Source: Clostridia bacterium
GTDB lineage: Bacteria > Bacillota > Clostridia > Oscillospirales > CAG-272
Assembly: GCA_017451735.1 (NCBI GenBank)
Contig: JAFTNU010000020.1
Location: 1 to 35,741 of the forward strand
Length of the DNA stretch: 35,741 bases
Direction: 5' to 3'
A program made the position numbers and the translations under genes. The notes under the pieces are model-generated. The model saw only the letters and a list, made by a program, of their open reading frames with translations, did not search any database and was not told where the DNA came from. Positions 15,745-23,626 of this stretch are shown one piece after another. Every line of letters starts with the position of its first letter. Within the stretch, counting starts at the first letter, position 1.

Positions 15745-16560
15745 ATGGATTTTTTGCAGGATGAGATCGTGGTATCCGAGATCGTACTGGCAGTTTTTTT
15801 CCCCAAGGAAAAGGGAACACCGATACAAAAGTACAGAACCACCCATGGATTGGTGTTTAACGTGGATTGCTGGTCAACCTATCGTTTTGAAACGGGCGAG
15901 GTGCTGACCTGCCGTTCGGGGGATTGCATTTATCTGCCCAAGGGGACAAGATACACGGCGGAAAGGCATATGGAAAAAAATTCCGAGGAAAGAGGCATTT
16001 ATGCCATCAATTTTTTAACGCTTTCAGACGGCAGTAAAAACAAGCCCTTTGTTATGCGTATCAAGGGAAGGGACGAGATGCTCTCTCTGTTTTCAAGAGC
16101 GGCCAATGCATGGCGAAAAAAGGATATCGGCTATTGCGAGGAATGCTTTGGGGATCTGTATAAGATCATCAGGATCATCAAAAAGGAAATGTCGAGCTAT
16201 TCCTCGAAGCACCGAACGCTGGAGAGGATCGCGCCCGCGCTGGACTATATCAACGAAAACTATACCAAGGAGCAGATCTCGCTTTCTCATTTGGCGTCGC
16301 TTTGCAAGATCAGCGAGCCCTATTTGCGCAAGCTCTTTCAAAATGCCTTTTCGGTATCTCCCGCCGTCTATATGCGCAATCTGCGCATCGGCTATGCCAG
16401 GGAGCTGCTGCGCTCGGGGGAGTATTCGGTCACCGATGCCGCCATGCTCGCGGGCTTTAACGACACTGCCTATTTCAGCAGAGAGTTCAAAAGAGCCGTG
16501 GGCGTGGCGCCGAAGGATTATGGCGTGAGCCTTGTGAATCGTAAGATCGTGACAAAATAA
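15745..16560 (+). CDS. AraC-family transcriptional regulator, module A
   Basis: 271 aa. The N-terminal half is a cupin-like effector domain (about 20-110; a GDCIYLPKGTRYT strand-turn is typical of AraC sensor domains). The C-terminal hundred residues hold two helix-turn-helix motifs (ISLSHLASLCKISEPYLRKLF and SVTDAAMLAGFNDTAYFSREFK) ending in the usual P-x-x-Y signature. It is divergent from GRE operon A and probably activates it in response to the substrate, and it may also act on the glycosidase gene downstream. GAGGTG at 15733 favours ATG 15745; ATG 15739 is the alternative. The transcript would have a very short leader. Confidence 0.9.
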   Translation: MDFLQDEIVVSEIVLAVFFPKEKGTPIQKYRTTHGLVFNVDCWSTYRFETGEVLTCRSGDCIYLPKGTRYTAERHMEKNSEERGIYAINFLTLSDGSKNKPFVMRIKGRDEMLSLFSRAANAWRKKDIGYCEECFGDLYKIIRIIKKEMSSYSSKHRTLERIAPALDYINENYTKEQISLSHLASLCKISEPYLRKLFQNAFSVSPAVYMRNLRIGYARELLRSGEYSVTDAAMLAGFNDTAYFSREFKRAVGVAPKDYGVSLVNRKIVTK

Positions 16561-16595
16561 AGTAAGATATAACGATGCAAAAGAAATAAGGCTCG

Positions 16596-16604
16596 TGCTA
16601 TAAT
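16596..16604 (+). promoter_or_regulatory. Extended -10 promoter of the glycosidase-like gene
   Basis: TGCTATAAT is a perfect extended -10. The -35 region (TGCAAA near 16576) is poor, which fits a promoter that needs an activator such as the adjacent AraC protein. Confidence 0.6.
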
Positions 16605-16644
16605 TGAGACATCTGTTAGGTAACTTGAGGAGGAGATTTGGATC

Positions 16645-18717
16645 ATGACCCAAGAAATGCATCACACAAAGCCAAGGCGCCTCATCAACTGGTGGCTCAC
16701 CTGGGAGGATCTGAACTGGCCCAGCGTGGATATCGAGGACAAGATCAAGCGCAGAGCAGAAGAGGCGGCCAAGGCCAACGTGACGACCGCTATTTTGTTC
16801 GGTGCCCATTTCCGATGGGATTATCTCCCTTATTTCACCCTGCTTCACGACCATATTGCCGCTACCTGTGAGGAGCTGCACAAATATGGCATTGAGCTTT
16901 ACGACCGACACTCCGTCAATCTGATCCATCGCTACGATACGCGGGAGCAGATGCGCCATGTGATGCTGCACAGCGGCCCGCATATTCCGTTCTCTCCCTC
17001 CCGTGAGGCGGCCGCCACATGGGAATACAAGGGCAAGCGTCTCAACGATTGGCGCATGATCGACGTGCGGGACAGAAGCGTTCTGTATTATCCGCAATAT
17101 GCCTCCGAGGGCTTTTGCTATCGGAACCCCGATTTTATCGAGGCCTATTGTGATTATGCAAAAAAGCTTGTAGCTGATACAGGTATTGATGGACTGGCCG
17201 CAGAAGATCCCGTGCACTATATGCATTACAAATCCTGCGCCTGCCCCCATTGCAGGGCGGAGCTGAAGCGCAGAACAGGCGTTGAGCTTCCGCCTATCGA
17301 GGATCGCGGCTTTTGGGGAAATTGGGAAAATCCCGCATGGCGCCAGTGGATCGATCTGCGGTATGAATCGGGAAAGGAATTTTTTGAGAAGCTGATCCCC
17401 CATCTGCCTGCGAATTTTCCCGTGACCACCTGCGGCTCGAACAGTGCAAGCAACGGCGTCAACGGCTCCGCCTCCGATGCAAGCCGTTTCATTGCGGGGG
17501 GAAGTAATTACGTGCATATGGAAATGAGCGGCAACACGCCCCCCTATAAGCACGATCCCGTTACCGCCAACACATCCGTTGCCGAGCGAATGGTTGGCTT
17601 TTCTCATCACCAAGCAGTGGCAAGAGAAAACGGAATCCGTTCCTTTTCCACGGGCTATGGCTTTTCAAAGCCCTCCGCTAACATCATCTGGGCCGTGAAT
17701 AAGGTGCTGGATACCGATTGCTGCTTTTCTACGCTGAAGGCGCGGCTGGGACTACCCGACCATGTGCTAAAGGAGCTCCCCGACGAGCCCGAGCTGGTAC
17801 GGGAGGCATACACCTTTGAAAAAAAACATCCCGATCTCTTTGGGGGTGAGCAGCTTGCGCAGGTAGGCGTGTTCTTTTCGTATCAAACGCGCAATAATTC
17901 CTTTTTCGGCAATCTCAGCAAGGGTTATTACCGCGATTATTCGCACACCCTTCGCACGCTTTTTGCGGCAGGCATCAGCGCCCATACTGCTTTGCACCTT
18001 CCCACCGATACAAGCGACTATCCCGTTATCATTCTGTCAAGCGTTGCGCTGATGACGGATGAGGAAAAGAAACGCCTTGCGGAATATATGGCAAACGGCG
18101 GCGTGGTGCTGGCCTGTGGCCCCTCGGCATTGGCGCCGTGCGAAAGCAAGTGGGTGTTGCCCACGAGACCGGGGATCGAAAGGCCCGAAGATTTTTTCTG
18201 CACGATCGCAAATGGCGTATGGCACAAATACGCGGAATGGACGACAAACACGACGTTGGATGAATCGTCCGAGCCGAACCAGTGGCGTGAGGTGGGGAGA
18301 GGACTGTATTATAATCCACACAGGGTTTCCGACGGGGCGATCAAAGAGTCCCTCCTGGCGCTTGCAGGCCGCTTTGCGCGAAAAATGCCCATTGAGCTTG
18401 TGACCTGTGCAGGATACCTGACCACCACGTTCCGATCGGACGATGCGTATATCATGCATTTTCTCGCTGCGGATTACGACACCGATATCGACCACAAGCT
18501 GGATGAGATGCGTTTCCACCGGAGTCGCGTGAATTTTGTGAACAAGGTCACGCCCATAGGCGTGTCCGAGCGGATCGTTCTTCGCACCGAGTTGCAAGCC
18601 GAGGTATTTCTCCCCTTTGGTGAGGGCACGGCCAAGGTCACATATGGCGAGGGTACCTGCGAGATCCACCTGCCCCCCGCCACGGCGTATGCCATTATCA
18701 AGCTAAACCAGAAATAA
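16645..18717 (+). CDS. Glycoside-hydrolase-like protein (GHL/GH42-type barrel with trimerisation-like domain)
   Basis: 690 aa, no signal peptide. Residues about 1-390 look like a (beta/alpha)8 barrel of the hypothetical glycosyl hydrolase/GH42-like group: RAEEAAKANVTTAILF at the start, then DGLAAEDPVHYMHYKSC with acidic residues at a strand end and a neighbouring CACPHC cysteine cluster, as seen in that group. Residues about 420-520 resemble the Rossmann-like beta-galactosidase trimerisation domain (YPVIILSSVALMTDEEK, then YMANGGVVLACGP). A small beta domain ends the protein. It should act on intracellular oligosaccharides; the substrate is not known. GAGGAGGAG (16627-16635) sits nine bases before the ATG. 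It follows the AraC regulator and is convergent with another hydrolase-like gene. Confidence 0.75.
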   Translation: MTQEMHHTKPRRLINWWLTWEDLNWPSVDIEDKIKRRAEEAAKANVTTAILFGAHFRWDYLPYFTLLHDHIAATCEELHKYGIELYDRHSVNLIHRYDTREQMRHVMLHSGPHIPFSPSREAAATWEYKGKRLNDWRMIDVRDRSVLYYPQYASEGFCYRNPDFIEAYCDYAKKLVADTGIDGLAAEDPVHYMHYKSCACPHCRAELKRRTGVELPPIEDRGFWGNWENPAWRQWIDLRYESGKEFFEKLIPHLPANFPVTTCGSNSASNGVNGSASDASRFIAGGSNYVHMEMSGNTPPYKHDPVTANTSVAERMVGFSHHQAVARENGIRSFSTGYGFSKPSANIIWAVNKVLDTDCCFSTLKARLGLPDHVLKELPDEPELVREAYTFEKKHPDLFGGEQLAQVGVFFSYQTRNNSFFGNLSKGYYRDYSHTLRTLFAAGISAHTALHLPTDTSDYPVIILSSVALMTDEEKKRLAEYMANGGVVLACGPSALAPCESKWVLPTRPGIERPEDFFCTIANGVWHKYAEWTTNTTLDESSEPNQWREVGRGLYYNPHRVSDGAIKESLLALAGRFARKMPIELVTCAGYLTTTFRSDDAYIMHFLAADYDTDIDHKLDEMRFHRSRVNFVNKVTPIGVSERIVLRTELQAEVFLPFGEGTAKVTYGEGTCEIHLPPATAYAIIKLNQK

Positions 18718-18721
18718 CACA

Positions 18722-18755
18722 AGGCCGCCGCCTCATATGAGGCGGTGGCCTGTTT
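18722..18755. terminator. Intrinsic terminator between convergent hydrolase genes
   Basis: Arms 18722-18736 and 18737-18751 pair over 15 bp with one G-U and a tight CATATG turn, then TGTTTT on the plus strand. It is shared with the minus-strand operon ending at 18765. Confidence 0.88.
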
Positions 18756-18764
18756 TGGGAGAAT

Positions 18765-20561
18765 TTACGGCGAAACAGTGAAAAGTGCGGCCGCGTTTTT
18801 CTTTAACTCAAACTCTATGGTATCGGTGGTTTGTGTGGAAAGATCCGTGCCGAATACGGGCGTTACGGTATAGGGTTCGGGCAAATGCAAGCGCTTGACG
18901 CCGCCTGTGGCGGAGTGAAGGCCGATATAGCCGTTCCCAAGGTAAACCACATCATTTTCATCGGTATAAAGATGGATACCGTTGCTTTTGTAAAATGCTT
19001 GTATTTCATCGGTTGTCAGCTCAAAATGATCGGCGGTTGCGCTCAAATACGGAATCCCCATTTCCCCGCAAAGCTCCATCGCGTGTTTACCCGCTTTCGA
19101 AGGAACAGGCATAACAAATACTGCCGCCTTGTATTTTGGTAAGACGGCATCCGCATCCTCGACCATACAACAGTCATAAGGGACGCCCGTGTTTCCCATG
19201 GCGGTGCGCGTTTTGGTGATCCCCTTTAAATGCGGTGATTGGCTGAACAGGTTGGCATAGCCCCGCTCGTCGGCAAAGAATACCACCTCGGGCGACGGAA
19301 AATCTCCTTTGTTTGTCGGCTCCTTATCGTAGATTTCTTTCATTTTCACAAGCTCATCCATTAGCATCGGGTCGTCATACCAACCGCCCCACATATCAAA
19401 CCACCAGATGGCGGAGGCCTTTGTGATCTGGTGCGCAAAGCTTTTTCTGAGAGCCTCGCGGGAAAGCGCCGCGGTAGGAGGGCCTGCCCACACCGACTGT
19501 CCGTTTTTCATACGGTAGATATCGTCGGGGTATACCTTTGGGCGGGCCTCCTGGATGCTTGTGGTCAGATAGGTTCTGATATCACACTCGATAAAGCAAA
19601 GCTTGCCGTGGTGCTTGACCGAATCCACGGGGATCATATCTGCCCAATCGATGCCAAAGGCACGGTTTTGGGTATAGGCGTTGGGGGAGGAAAAGAAATC
19701 GAGATTGGGGGAATCCAGTAGAGCGCGCAGGGCGTGAGAGCCGAAAATAACGGTATGGTTGGATTCGTAGGAATAGCCGTAAAAGGCCCCCACGATCTGC
19801 TTGTGATGCGTAAGCTCTTTTACGGTCCGGGCGAAAAGCTCCAATGTTTGGGCAACACCGAGGTTACAAAAAACGGCATACCGTCTTGCGTTTTCGCATT
19901 CGTTGCGGCTTTGACCGTTGTAAAGGAAATCCTCGCCTTTGGGGAGTGTTGCCCCATTTTCACCAAAGGATTCCTTGACCCAACGGCGGTACGATTCCCG
20001 TGCAGCATTGCCAAGGCTTCCGTTATAGTCGTGATGAAACCATTCCTGCGTCAATCCGCCGCAGAGCTGCCAGCCACCGACACGGCTTGCATAATCCGAG
20101 CCTTGTATATGCTGTACCAAACGGACAAGCAATGCTGCGCCGTCCTTGCGGAAGGCCTCTGAAAACAGCGCCTCGCGGTATCCTCCCTTGGGGGTGAGTG
20201 TGACATCATCGGGATGTGTATCCACCCACCATTTCGGCATGCTGACATAGATGCGCGGAAAAATGATGGCATCGGGGCAGGCACGAAGGATCTTGCGTAC
20301 CGCATCCTCAAATTCCGAATAATCGGGGGCTTGAGGATCTTCAAAAACGCCTACACGAAACGGGGTAAATCCGGTTGTGCTATTGATCGGGGCAGTGGTA
20401 AAGGAGATGTTTACAAAAAAAATACGATAGCCCGCCTTGATAAAATCCTCATATCTGCTCCTTTCCTCAAAATACGTCGTATAAGCCATTGCGGGAACAG
20501 AAATTCCGTTGATCAAAAGCCGAGGGACACCATTCTTTACTTGAATTTCGCTTGTTAGCAT
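18765..20561 (-). CDS. Glycoside-hydrolase-like protein (GH42/clan-A-type)
   Basis: 598 aa from ATG 20561; upstream in-frame codons belong to the MurQ reading region and lack a ribosome site. It begins with a small beta strand region typical of beta-galactosidase-like hydrolases (PRLLINGISVPAMAY). A probable (beta/alpha)8 barrel follows, with GGWQLCGGLTQEWF (candidate acid/base Glu) and later KLCFIECDIR (candidate nucleophile region). The C-terminal part (about 420-590) has a Rossmann-like domain and a beta-rich end. No signal peptide, so cytosolic. The start overlaps the murQ stop by seven bases and has AGGAG upstream. It may release amino sugars that feed the kinase and etherase of the same operon; that role is inferred from context. 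Confidence 0.7.
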   Translation of the reverse strand: MLTSEIQVKNGVPRLLINGISVPAMAYTTYFEERSRYEDFIKAGYRIFFVNISFTTAPINSTTGFTPFRVGVFEDPQAPDYSEFEDAVRKILRACPDAIIFPRIYVSMPKWWVDTHPDDVTLTPKGGYREALFSEAFRKDGAALLVRLVQHIQGSDYASRVGGWQLCGGLTQEWFHHDYNGSLGNAARESYRRWVKESFGENGATLPKGEDFLYNGQSRNECENARRYAVFCNLGVAQTLELFARTVKELTHHKQIVGAFYGYSYESNHTVIFGSHALRALLDSPNLDFFSSPNAYTQNRAFGIDWADMIPVDSVKHHGKLCFIECDIRTYLTTSIQEARPKVYPDDIYRMKNGQSVWAGPPTAALSREALRKSFAHQITKASAIWWFDMWGGWYDDPMLMDELVKMKEIYDKEPTNKGDFPSPEVVFFADERGYANLFSQSPHLKGITKTRTAMGNTGVPYDCCMVEDADAVLPKYKAAVFVMPVPSKAGKHAMELCGEMGIPYLSATADHFELTTDEIQAFYKSNGIHLYTDENDVVYLGNGYIGLHSATGGVKRLHLPEPYTVTPVFGTDLSTQTTDTIEFELKKNAAALFTVSP

Positions 20562-21385
20562 TTTGGCGTCTCCTTTCCCGCCGCTTCCACGGCGTTTCTG
20601 ATCTTCCATTGATTGTCGTTCAATCGTTTTATTGCCTCTTCTTCCTCGCACTGCAAAATTTCGGTCACGATGCGGATCACCCGTTTTTTCAGCTTTTCGT
20701 TGGAGGGGGAGAGGTTGATCATCATGTTTTCGTACACCTTACCCGTTTTGGCCATGGCGCAGGTGGTCAGCGTGTTTAAAACGATTTTTTGCGCTGTGCC
20801 CGCCTTCAGACGGGTAGAGCCGGTCAGAACCTCTGCACCCGTGTCGGTCAGGATGGGGATGTCGGCAACGCGCAGGACTGCAGTGCCGTCGTTGCAGGTG
20901 AGTCCCACGGTGACACAGCCCGCTTTTTGGGCTTCCTCAAGAGCTCCCACCACATACGCCGCGTTGCCTGCCGCCGAGATGCCTACGACCACGTCGCCTG
21001 CGGTGATGCCGTGCGCCTTGATGGCTTGACAGCCGTTTTCGTATTTGTCCTCCTCGTTCTCGCCTGCCCGGAACATCCGTTCCTTACCGCCGGCAATGAT
21101 GCCGCTGACCATGTCGTAGGGGACGCCAAAGGTCGGCGGACATTCGGCGGCGTCGATCACGCCAAGACGCCCCGATGTGCCGGCTCCCACGTAAATCAGA
21201 CGATGGCCGTTTTCAAAGGCATCGGCAATGGCATCCACCGCCCGAGCAATGGCGGGGGCGGCATCCTCGGCCGCCCTGACCGCCTCGTGATTGGCGGTAA
21301 TGACAAGGCGTGCCATGTCCTCGGTGTTCATCCGATCCATATGCATGCTTAAGGGGTTTCTCATTTCGGTTTTCGGTGTATTCAT
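20555..21385 (-). CDS. murQ: N-acetylmuramic acid 6-phosphate etherase
   Basis: 276 aa. MurQ cleaves the lactyl ether of MurNAc-6-phosphate, giving GlcNAc-6-phosphate and D-lactate, in cytosolic peptidoglycan recycling. Visible hallmarks are the SIS-domain motif YVGAGTSGRLGVIDAAECPPTFG (quoted in part; around residues 60-85) with the catalytic-region Glu of ECPPTF, and ENEEDKYENG. The usually invariant GIAASGRTPYV loop is GISAAGNAAYV here, and the C-terminus is about 20 residues shorter than in E. coli, so activity should not be taken for granted. ATG 21385 overlaps the kinase stop by four bases (ATGA); the ATG at 21394 lacks a spaced ribosome site. Middle gene of a three-gene operon. Confidence 0.9.
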   Translation of the reverse strand: MNTPKTEMRNPLSMHMDRMNTEDMARLVITANHEAVRAAEDAAPAIARAVDAIADAFENGHRLIYVGAGTSGRLGVIDAAECPPTFGVPYDMVSGIIAGGKERMFRAGENEEDKYENGCQAIKAHGITAGDVVVGISAAGNAAYVVGALEEAQKAGCVTVGLTCNDGTAVLRVADIPILTDTGAEVLTGSTRLKAGTAQKIVLNTLTTCAMAKTGKVYENMMINLSPSNEKLKKRVIRIVTEILQCEEEEAIKRLNDNQWKIRNAVEAAGKETPKC

Positions 21386-22533
21386 TTCTTCCATCCTTTG
21401 TAGCTGTTTTTGAAATTCCGATAAAAGTCCTGCGGAACGCCGTCTCCCAATAGCCTTCGGCTTTGGCGGCAGGCACCGTATATAGGAGGGAGCTCCGATG
21501 TGACGATCTCAACATCGGTATGCTTTGACAGGTGGTGTCGCAGGATGTCTCCGTAATGTTCAAACAGCCCACCGCCTGCAACGGCTCGCGGTCGCACCCG
21601 ATAAAGCCTGACCCCGGTATTCAAAAGCTCGGCAAGACGTGCCGCATTGCGGTCAATGATATCTGCCGCCTTGGCATCTCCTTGCCCGTACCCTTGGAAA
21701 ACCACCTTTGCCAGAGAAGCGATCAGGGGCTTCCCGCCCTCATACAGGCTTCCGACGGCATCCCACGCTTTTGCAGTCTTTAGCGTTTCCCGCAACAGCT
21801 CACTCACCAAAGAGGGCTTTTCCATCCGCTCCTCCTCTTCAAGAGCGGTCATGACGGCGTCCCTGCCGATATCGTAGGCACTGCCGGCACGGTCAAAGAG
21901 ATATCCCCATCCTCCAAGACGCGCATAGCCCTCTCCGTTGCGGACAAATACCACAGATCCCGTCCCGCTGATCACCGCCATGTCCGCTTCATCATCCATG
22001 GCAAAAAGGTTGGCGGAGTCTGTTTTTACGCCGATGGTCAGGGAAGGGAAGGCTTCTTTTAAAGATTGGAGCATTCGCCTGCCGTGATCACCTGTCGAGA
22101 CGCCCGCAATGCCGCAAAAGACGGCGGAAACGGAAGGAAATTTCACCAGGATCTCGCTGATCCCGTCGCAGATGGTTTTCAGCGCCTTCTGCAGTCCCAC
22201 ATCGTTGGGGTTACAGCCGTTGCGGCAAAAGAATTCCAAAACGTGACCGTCGGTTGTGGTGACGGCGAATGCGGTCTTGGAGCCGCCGCCGTCAATGCCG
22301 AGAATCAATTTTTCTGTTTTTTGACGGAGGAGATCGTCTACGAGTATCCCGAAATAGGACGCGATCCCAATGAGGTTTTCAAGGTCGGGAGGCGCGATGC
22401 CGCGCTCCCAGTTGGAGACCGCTTGAAAGCTGACGTGAAGCGCCTGTGCAAAGGCTTGCTGCGTCAGACCGCGCTCCTTTCTAAGCTCTCTGATTTTGTT
22501 TCCTATCTGCAAAATGTCTAAGATATGAATCAC
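21382..22533 (-). CDS. Fusion of an XRE-type DNA-binding domain to a BadF/MurK-like amino-sugar kinase
   Basis: 383 aa from GTG 22533. Residues 11-69 form a Cro/CI-type helix-turn-helix (GLTQQAFAQALHVSFQAVSNWERG). Residues 75-383 are a BadF/BadG/BcrA-family sugar kinase: phosphate-1 motif LGIDGGGSKTAFAV, the NPNDVG motif, and ISGTGSVV with GGWGYLFDRAGSAYDIG. This family includes N-acetylglucosamine kinases and the MurNAc/GlcNAc kinase MurK of clostridia, which is often next to murQ. The fusion suggests a repressor that reads its own sugar substrate, in the manner of ROK repressor-kinases. A palindrome (CAAACAGTTTG) overlaps its -35 box. The start is uncertain: the frame is open to 22608, but the predicted transcript begins near 22548, and AAAAGG precedes the GTG closely. 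Confidence 0.82.
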   Translation of the reverse strand: MIHILDILQIGNKIRELRKERGLTQQAFAQALHVSFQAVSNWERGIAPPDLENLIGIASYFGILVDDLLRQKTEKLILGIDGGGSKTAFAVTTTDGHVLEFFCRNGCNPNDVGLQKALKTICDGISEILVKFPSVSAVFCGIAGVSTGDHGRRMLQSLKEAFPSLTIGVKTDSANLFAMDDEADMAVISGTGSVVFVRNGEGYARLGGWGYLFDRAGSAYDIGRDAVMTALEEEERMEKPSLVSELLRETLKTAKAWDAVGSLYEGGKPLIASLAKVVFQGYGQGDAKAADIIDRNAARLAELLNTGVRLYRVRPRAVAGGGLFEHYGDILRHHLSKHTDVEIVTSELPPIYGACRQSRRLLGDGVPQDFYRNFKNSYKGWKK

Positions 22534-22554
22534 CGCCTTTTCTCTGCTATTTTT

Positions 22555-22591
22555 ATTATAACAAGCAAAGATGGAAAAGGCAAACAGTTTG
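22555..22591 (-). promoter_or_regulatory. Promoter of the kinase-murQ operon with overlapping palindrome
   Basis: On the minus strand TTGCCT (22583-22578), 17 bases, TATAAT (22560-22555). The palindrome CAAAC-A-GTTTG (22581-22591) overlaps the -35 box and is a candidate operator for the operon's own XRE-domain protein. Confidence 0.7.
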
Positions 22592-22608
22592 TAATTTAAA
22601 TTTGGCAA

Positions 22609-22629
22609 AATTCAATCGGTGATTGAATT
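22609..22629. promoter_or_regulatory. Second inverted repeat upstream of the kinase-murQ promoter
   Basis: Arms AATTCAATC and GATTGAATT around GGT, a 9-3-9 perfect inverted repeat about 25 bases upstream of the -35 box. It is possibly a distal operator; it directly abuts the terminator of GRE operon B. Confidence 0.4.
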
Positions 22630-22674
22630 CAAAACAGGCAATGTCAAGCCGTTTGGCTTCACATTGCCTGTTTT
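22627..22674 (-). terminator. Terminator of GRE operon B
   Basis: Arms 22631-22650 and 22655-22674 pair over 19 of 20 positions around a four-base loop. On the minus strand the stem runs into TTTTGAATT. No plus-strand gene ends here. Confidence 0.85.
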
Positions 22675-22675
22675 G

Positions 22676-22738
22676 TTATTGTCGGTAGGGGACGGCGCCC
22701 ACGAAATGCCCGTCCCGGATGATGGGAGAGCTGCTCAG
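22676..22738 (-). pseudogene. Possible degenerate spoIVB-like fragment
   Basis: The minus strand reads SSSPIIRDGHFVGAV followed shortly by a stop. It matches 12 of 15 residues of the catalytic segment SGSPIIQDGHLVGAV of the SpoIVB encoded at 26753-27784. A by-eye alignment of the DNA also agrees over about 50 bases. There is no gene around it. It may be a remnant of a spoIVB-type gene, or an intergenic repeat element (an interrupted GGGACGG/CCGTCCC inverted repeat is present) whose reading resembles SpoIVB by chance. Confidence 0.4.
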
Positions 22739-22744
22739 GTGTGG

Positions 22745-23626
22745 TCAAGCAGGGACAACATTTTTTAATCCGCAATTCTGCATTTTCTTTGCAACAAGCT
22801 CGATTTCTTTTTTTGAAGGGATGGGAATATTGGGTATCGGATACGGTCGACCCAAGCACTCATATTTCCGCTCGGCATAATTGTGATATGCGAGAACGCG
22901 CACGCGCTTTACATTTTTTAATTCCTTTATAAAATACGCAATTTTTTCCGCTTCGCCGCTGTTCATCGAAGGAACGTACGGATAACGGATTTCTATCGGT
23001 ACACCGAGGAAATCCACGTATCTTATATTTTCTAAAATTTGTTTATTGGAGACCCCTGTACAGGAAAGATGCACGGCTTCATCTATTGCTTTTATGTCAA
23101 AAAGAAAGGTGTCTGTAAACGGAAGAATCTGATCGATTGATGATTTCGGAACAGCCCCGCAGGTATCGATTGCAAGGTTGATATCTCTCGCTTTCAGAAA
23201 CTTTGCAATTTCTACGCATAGATCGACTTGCATAAGCGGCTCACCGCCCGAAAAGGTGACACCGCCGCCGCTTCCCCTCATAAAGATCTCGTCTTTGAGA
23301 ACCTGTGACGCTATTTCCTCAGCACTCATGCTTTGCCCTGTGACCTCAAAGCAATCGGACGGACAAATGTCTTCGCATTTTTTGCAAAAGGTGTAGCTTT
23401 CCCTTAAAAACAGATGCTTGCCGTTTTGGATGATGTTGGCTTCACATAGCCCCGTGCATGCCATGCAGTGCTTGCAAAGCTCGCTGTCAAAAAGAATCTC
23501 CCTTTCAAAGAGCTGTGATTCGGGATTATGACACCATTTGCAACGCAAGGGACAACCCTTGAAGAACACCGTTGTTCGGATGCCGTCGCCGTCGTGTATC
23601 TCAAACGGTTTTATAGCAAATATCAT
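22745..23626 (-). CDS. Glycyl-radical enzyme activating enzyme (radical SAM), module B
   Basis: 293 aa from ATG 23626, which shares one base with the GRE stop (TGATG) and has GAGGTG upstream. Radical-SAM CxxxCxxC is C25-PLR-C29-KW-C32 after the activase signature DGDGIRTTVFFKGCP. A first ferredoxin cassette (CKHCMACTGLC) is canonical; the second (CKKCEDICPSDC) has altered spacing. GGGVTFSGGEPLMQ is the SAM-binding segment. It is clearly paralogous to the activase at 11266-12156. It should install the radical on the GRE at 23626-25824, with which it is translationally coupled. Base composition is visibly more A+T-rich than in the flanking genes. Confidence 0.93.
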   Translation of the reverse strand: MIFAIKPFEIHDGDGIRTTVFFKGCPLRCKWCHNPESQLFEREILFDSELCKHCMACTGLCEANIIQNGKHLFLRESYTFCKKCEDICPSDCFEVTGQSMSAEEIASQVLKDEIFMRGSGGGVTFSGGEPLMQVDLCVEIAKFLKARDINLAIDTCGAVPKSSIDQILPFTDTFLFDIKAIDEAVHLSCTGVSNKQILENIRYVDFLGVPIEIRYPYVPSMNSGEAEKIAYFIKELKNVKRVRVLAYHNYAERKYECLGRPYPIPNIPIPSKKEIELVAKKMQNCGLKNVVPA

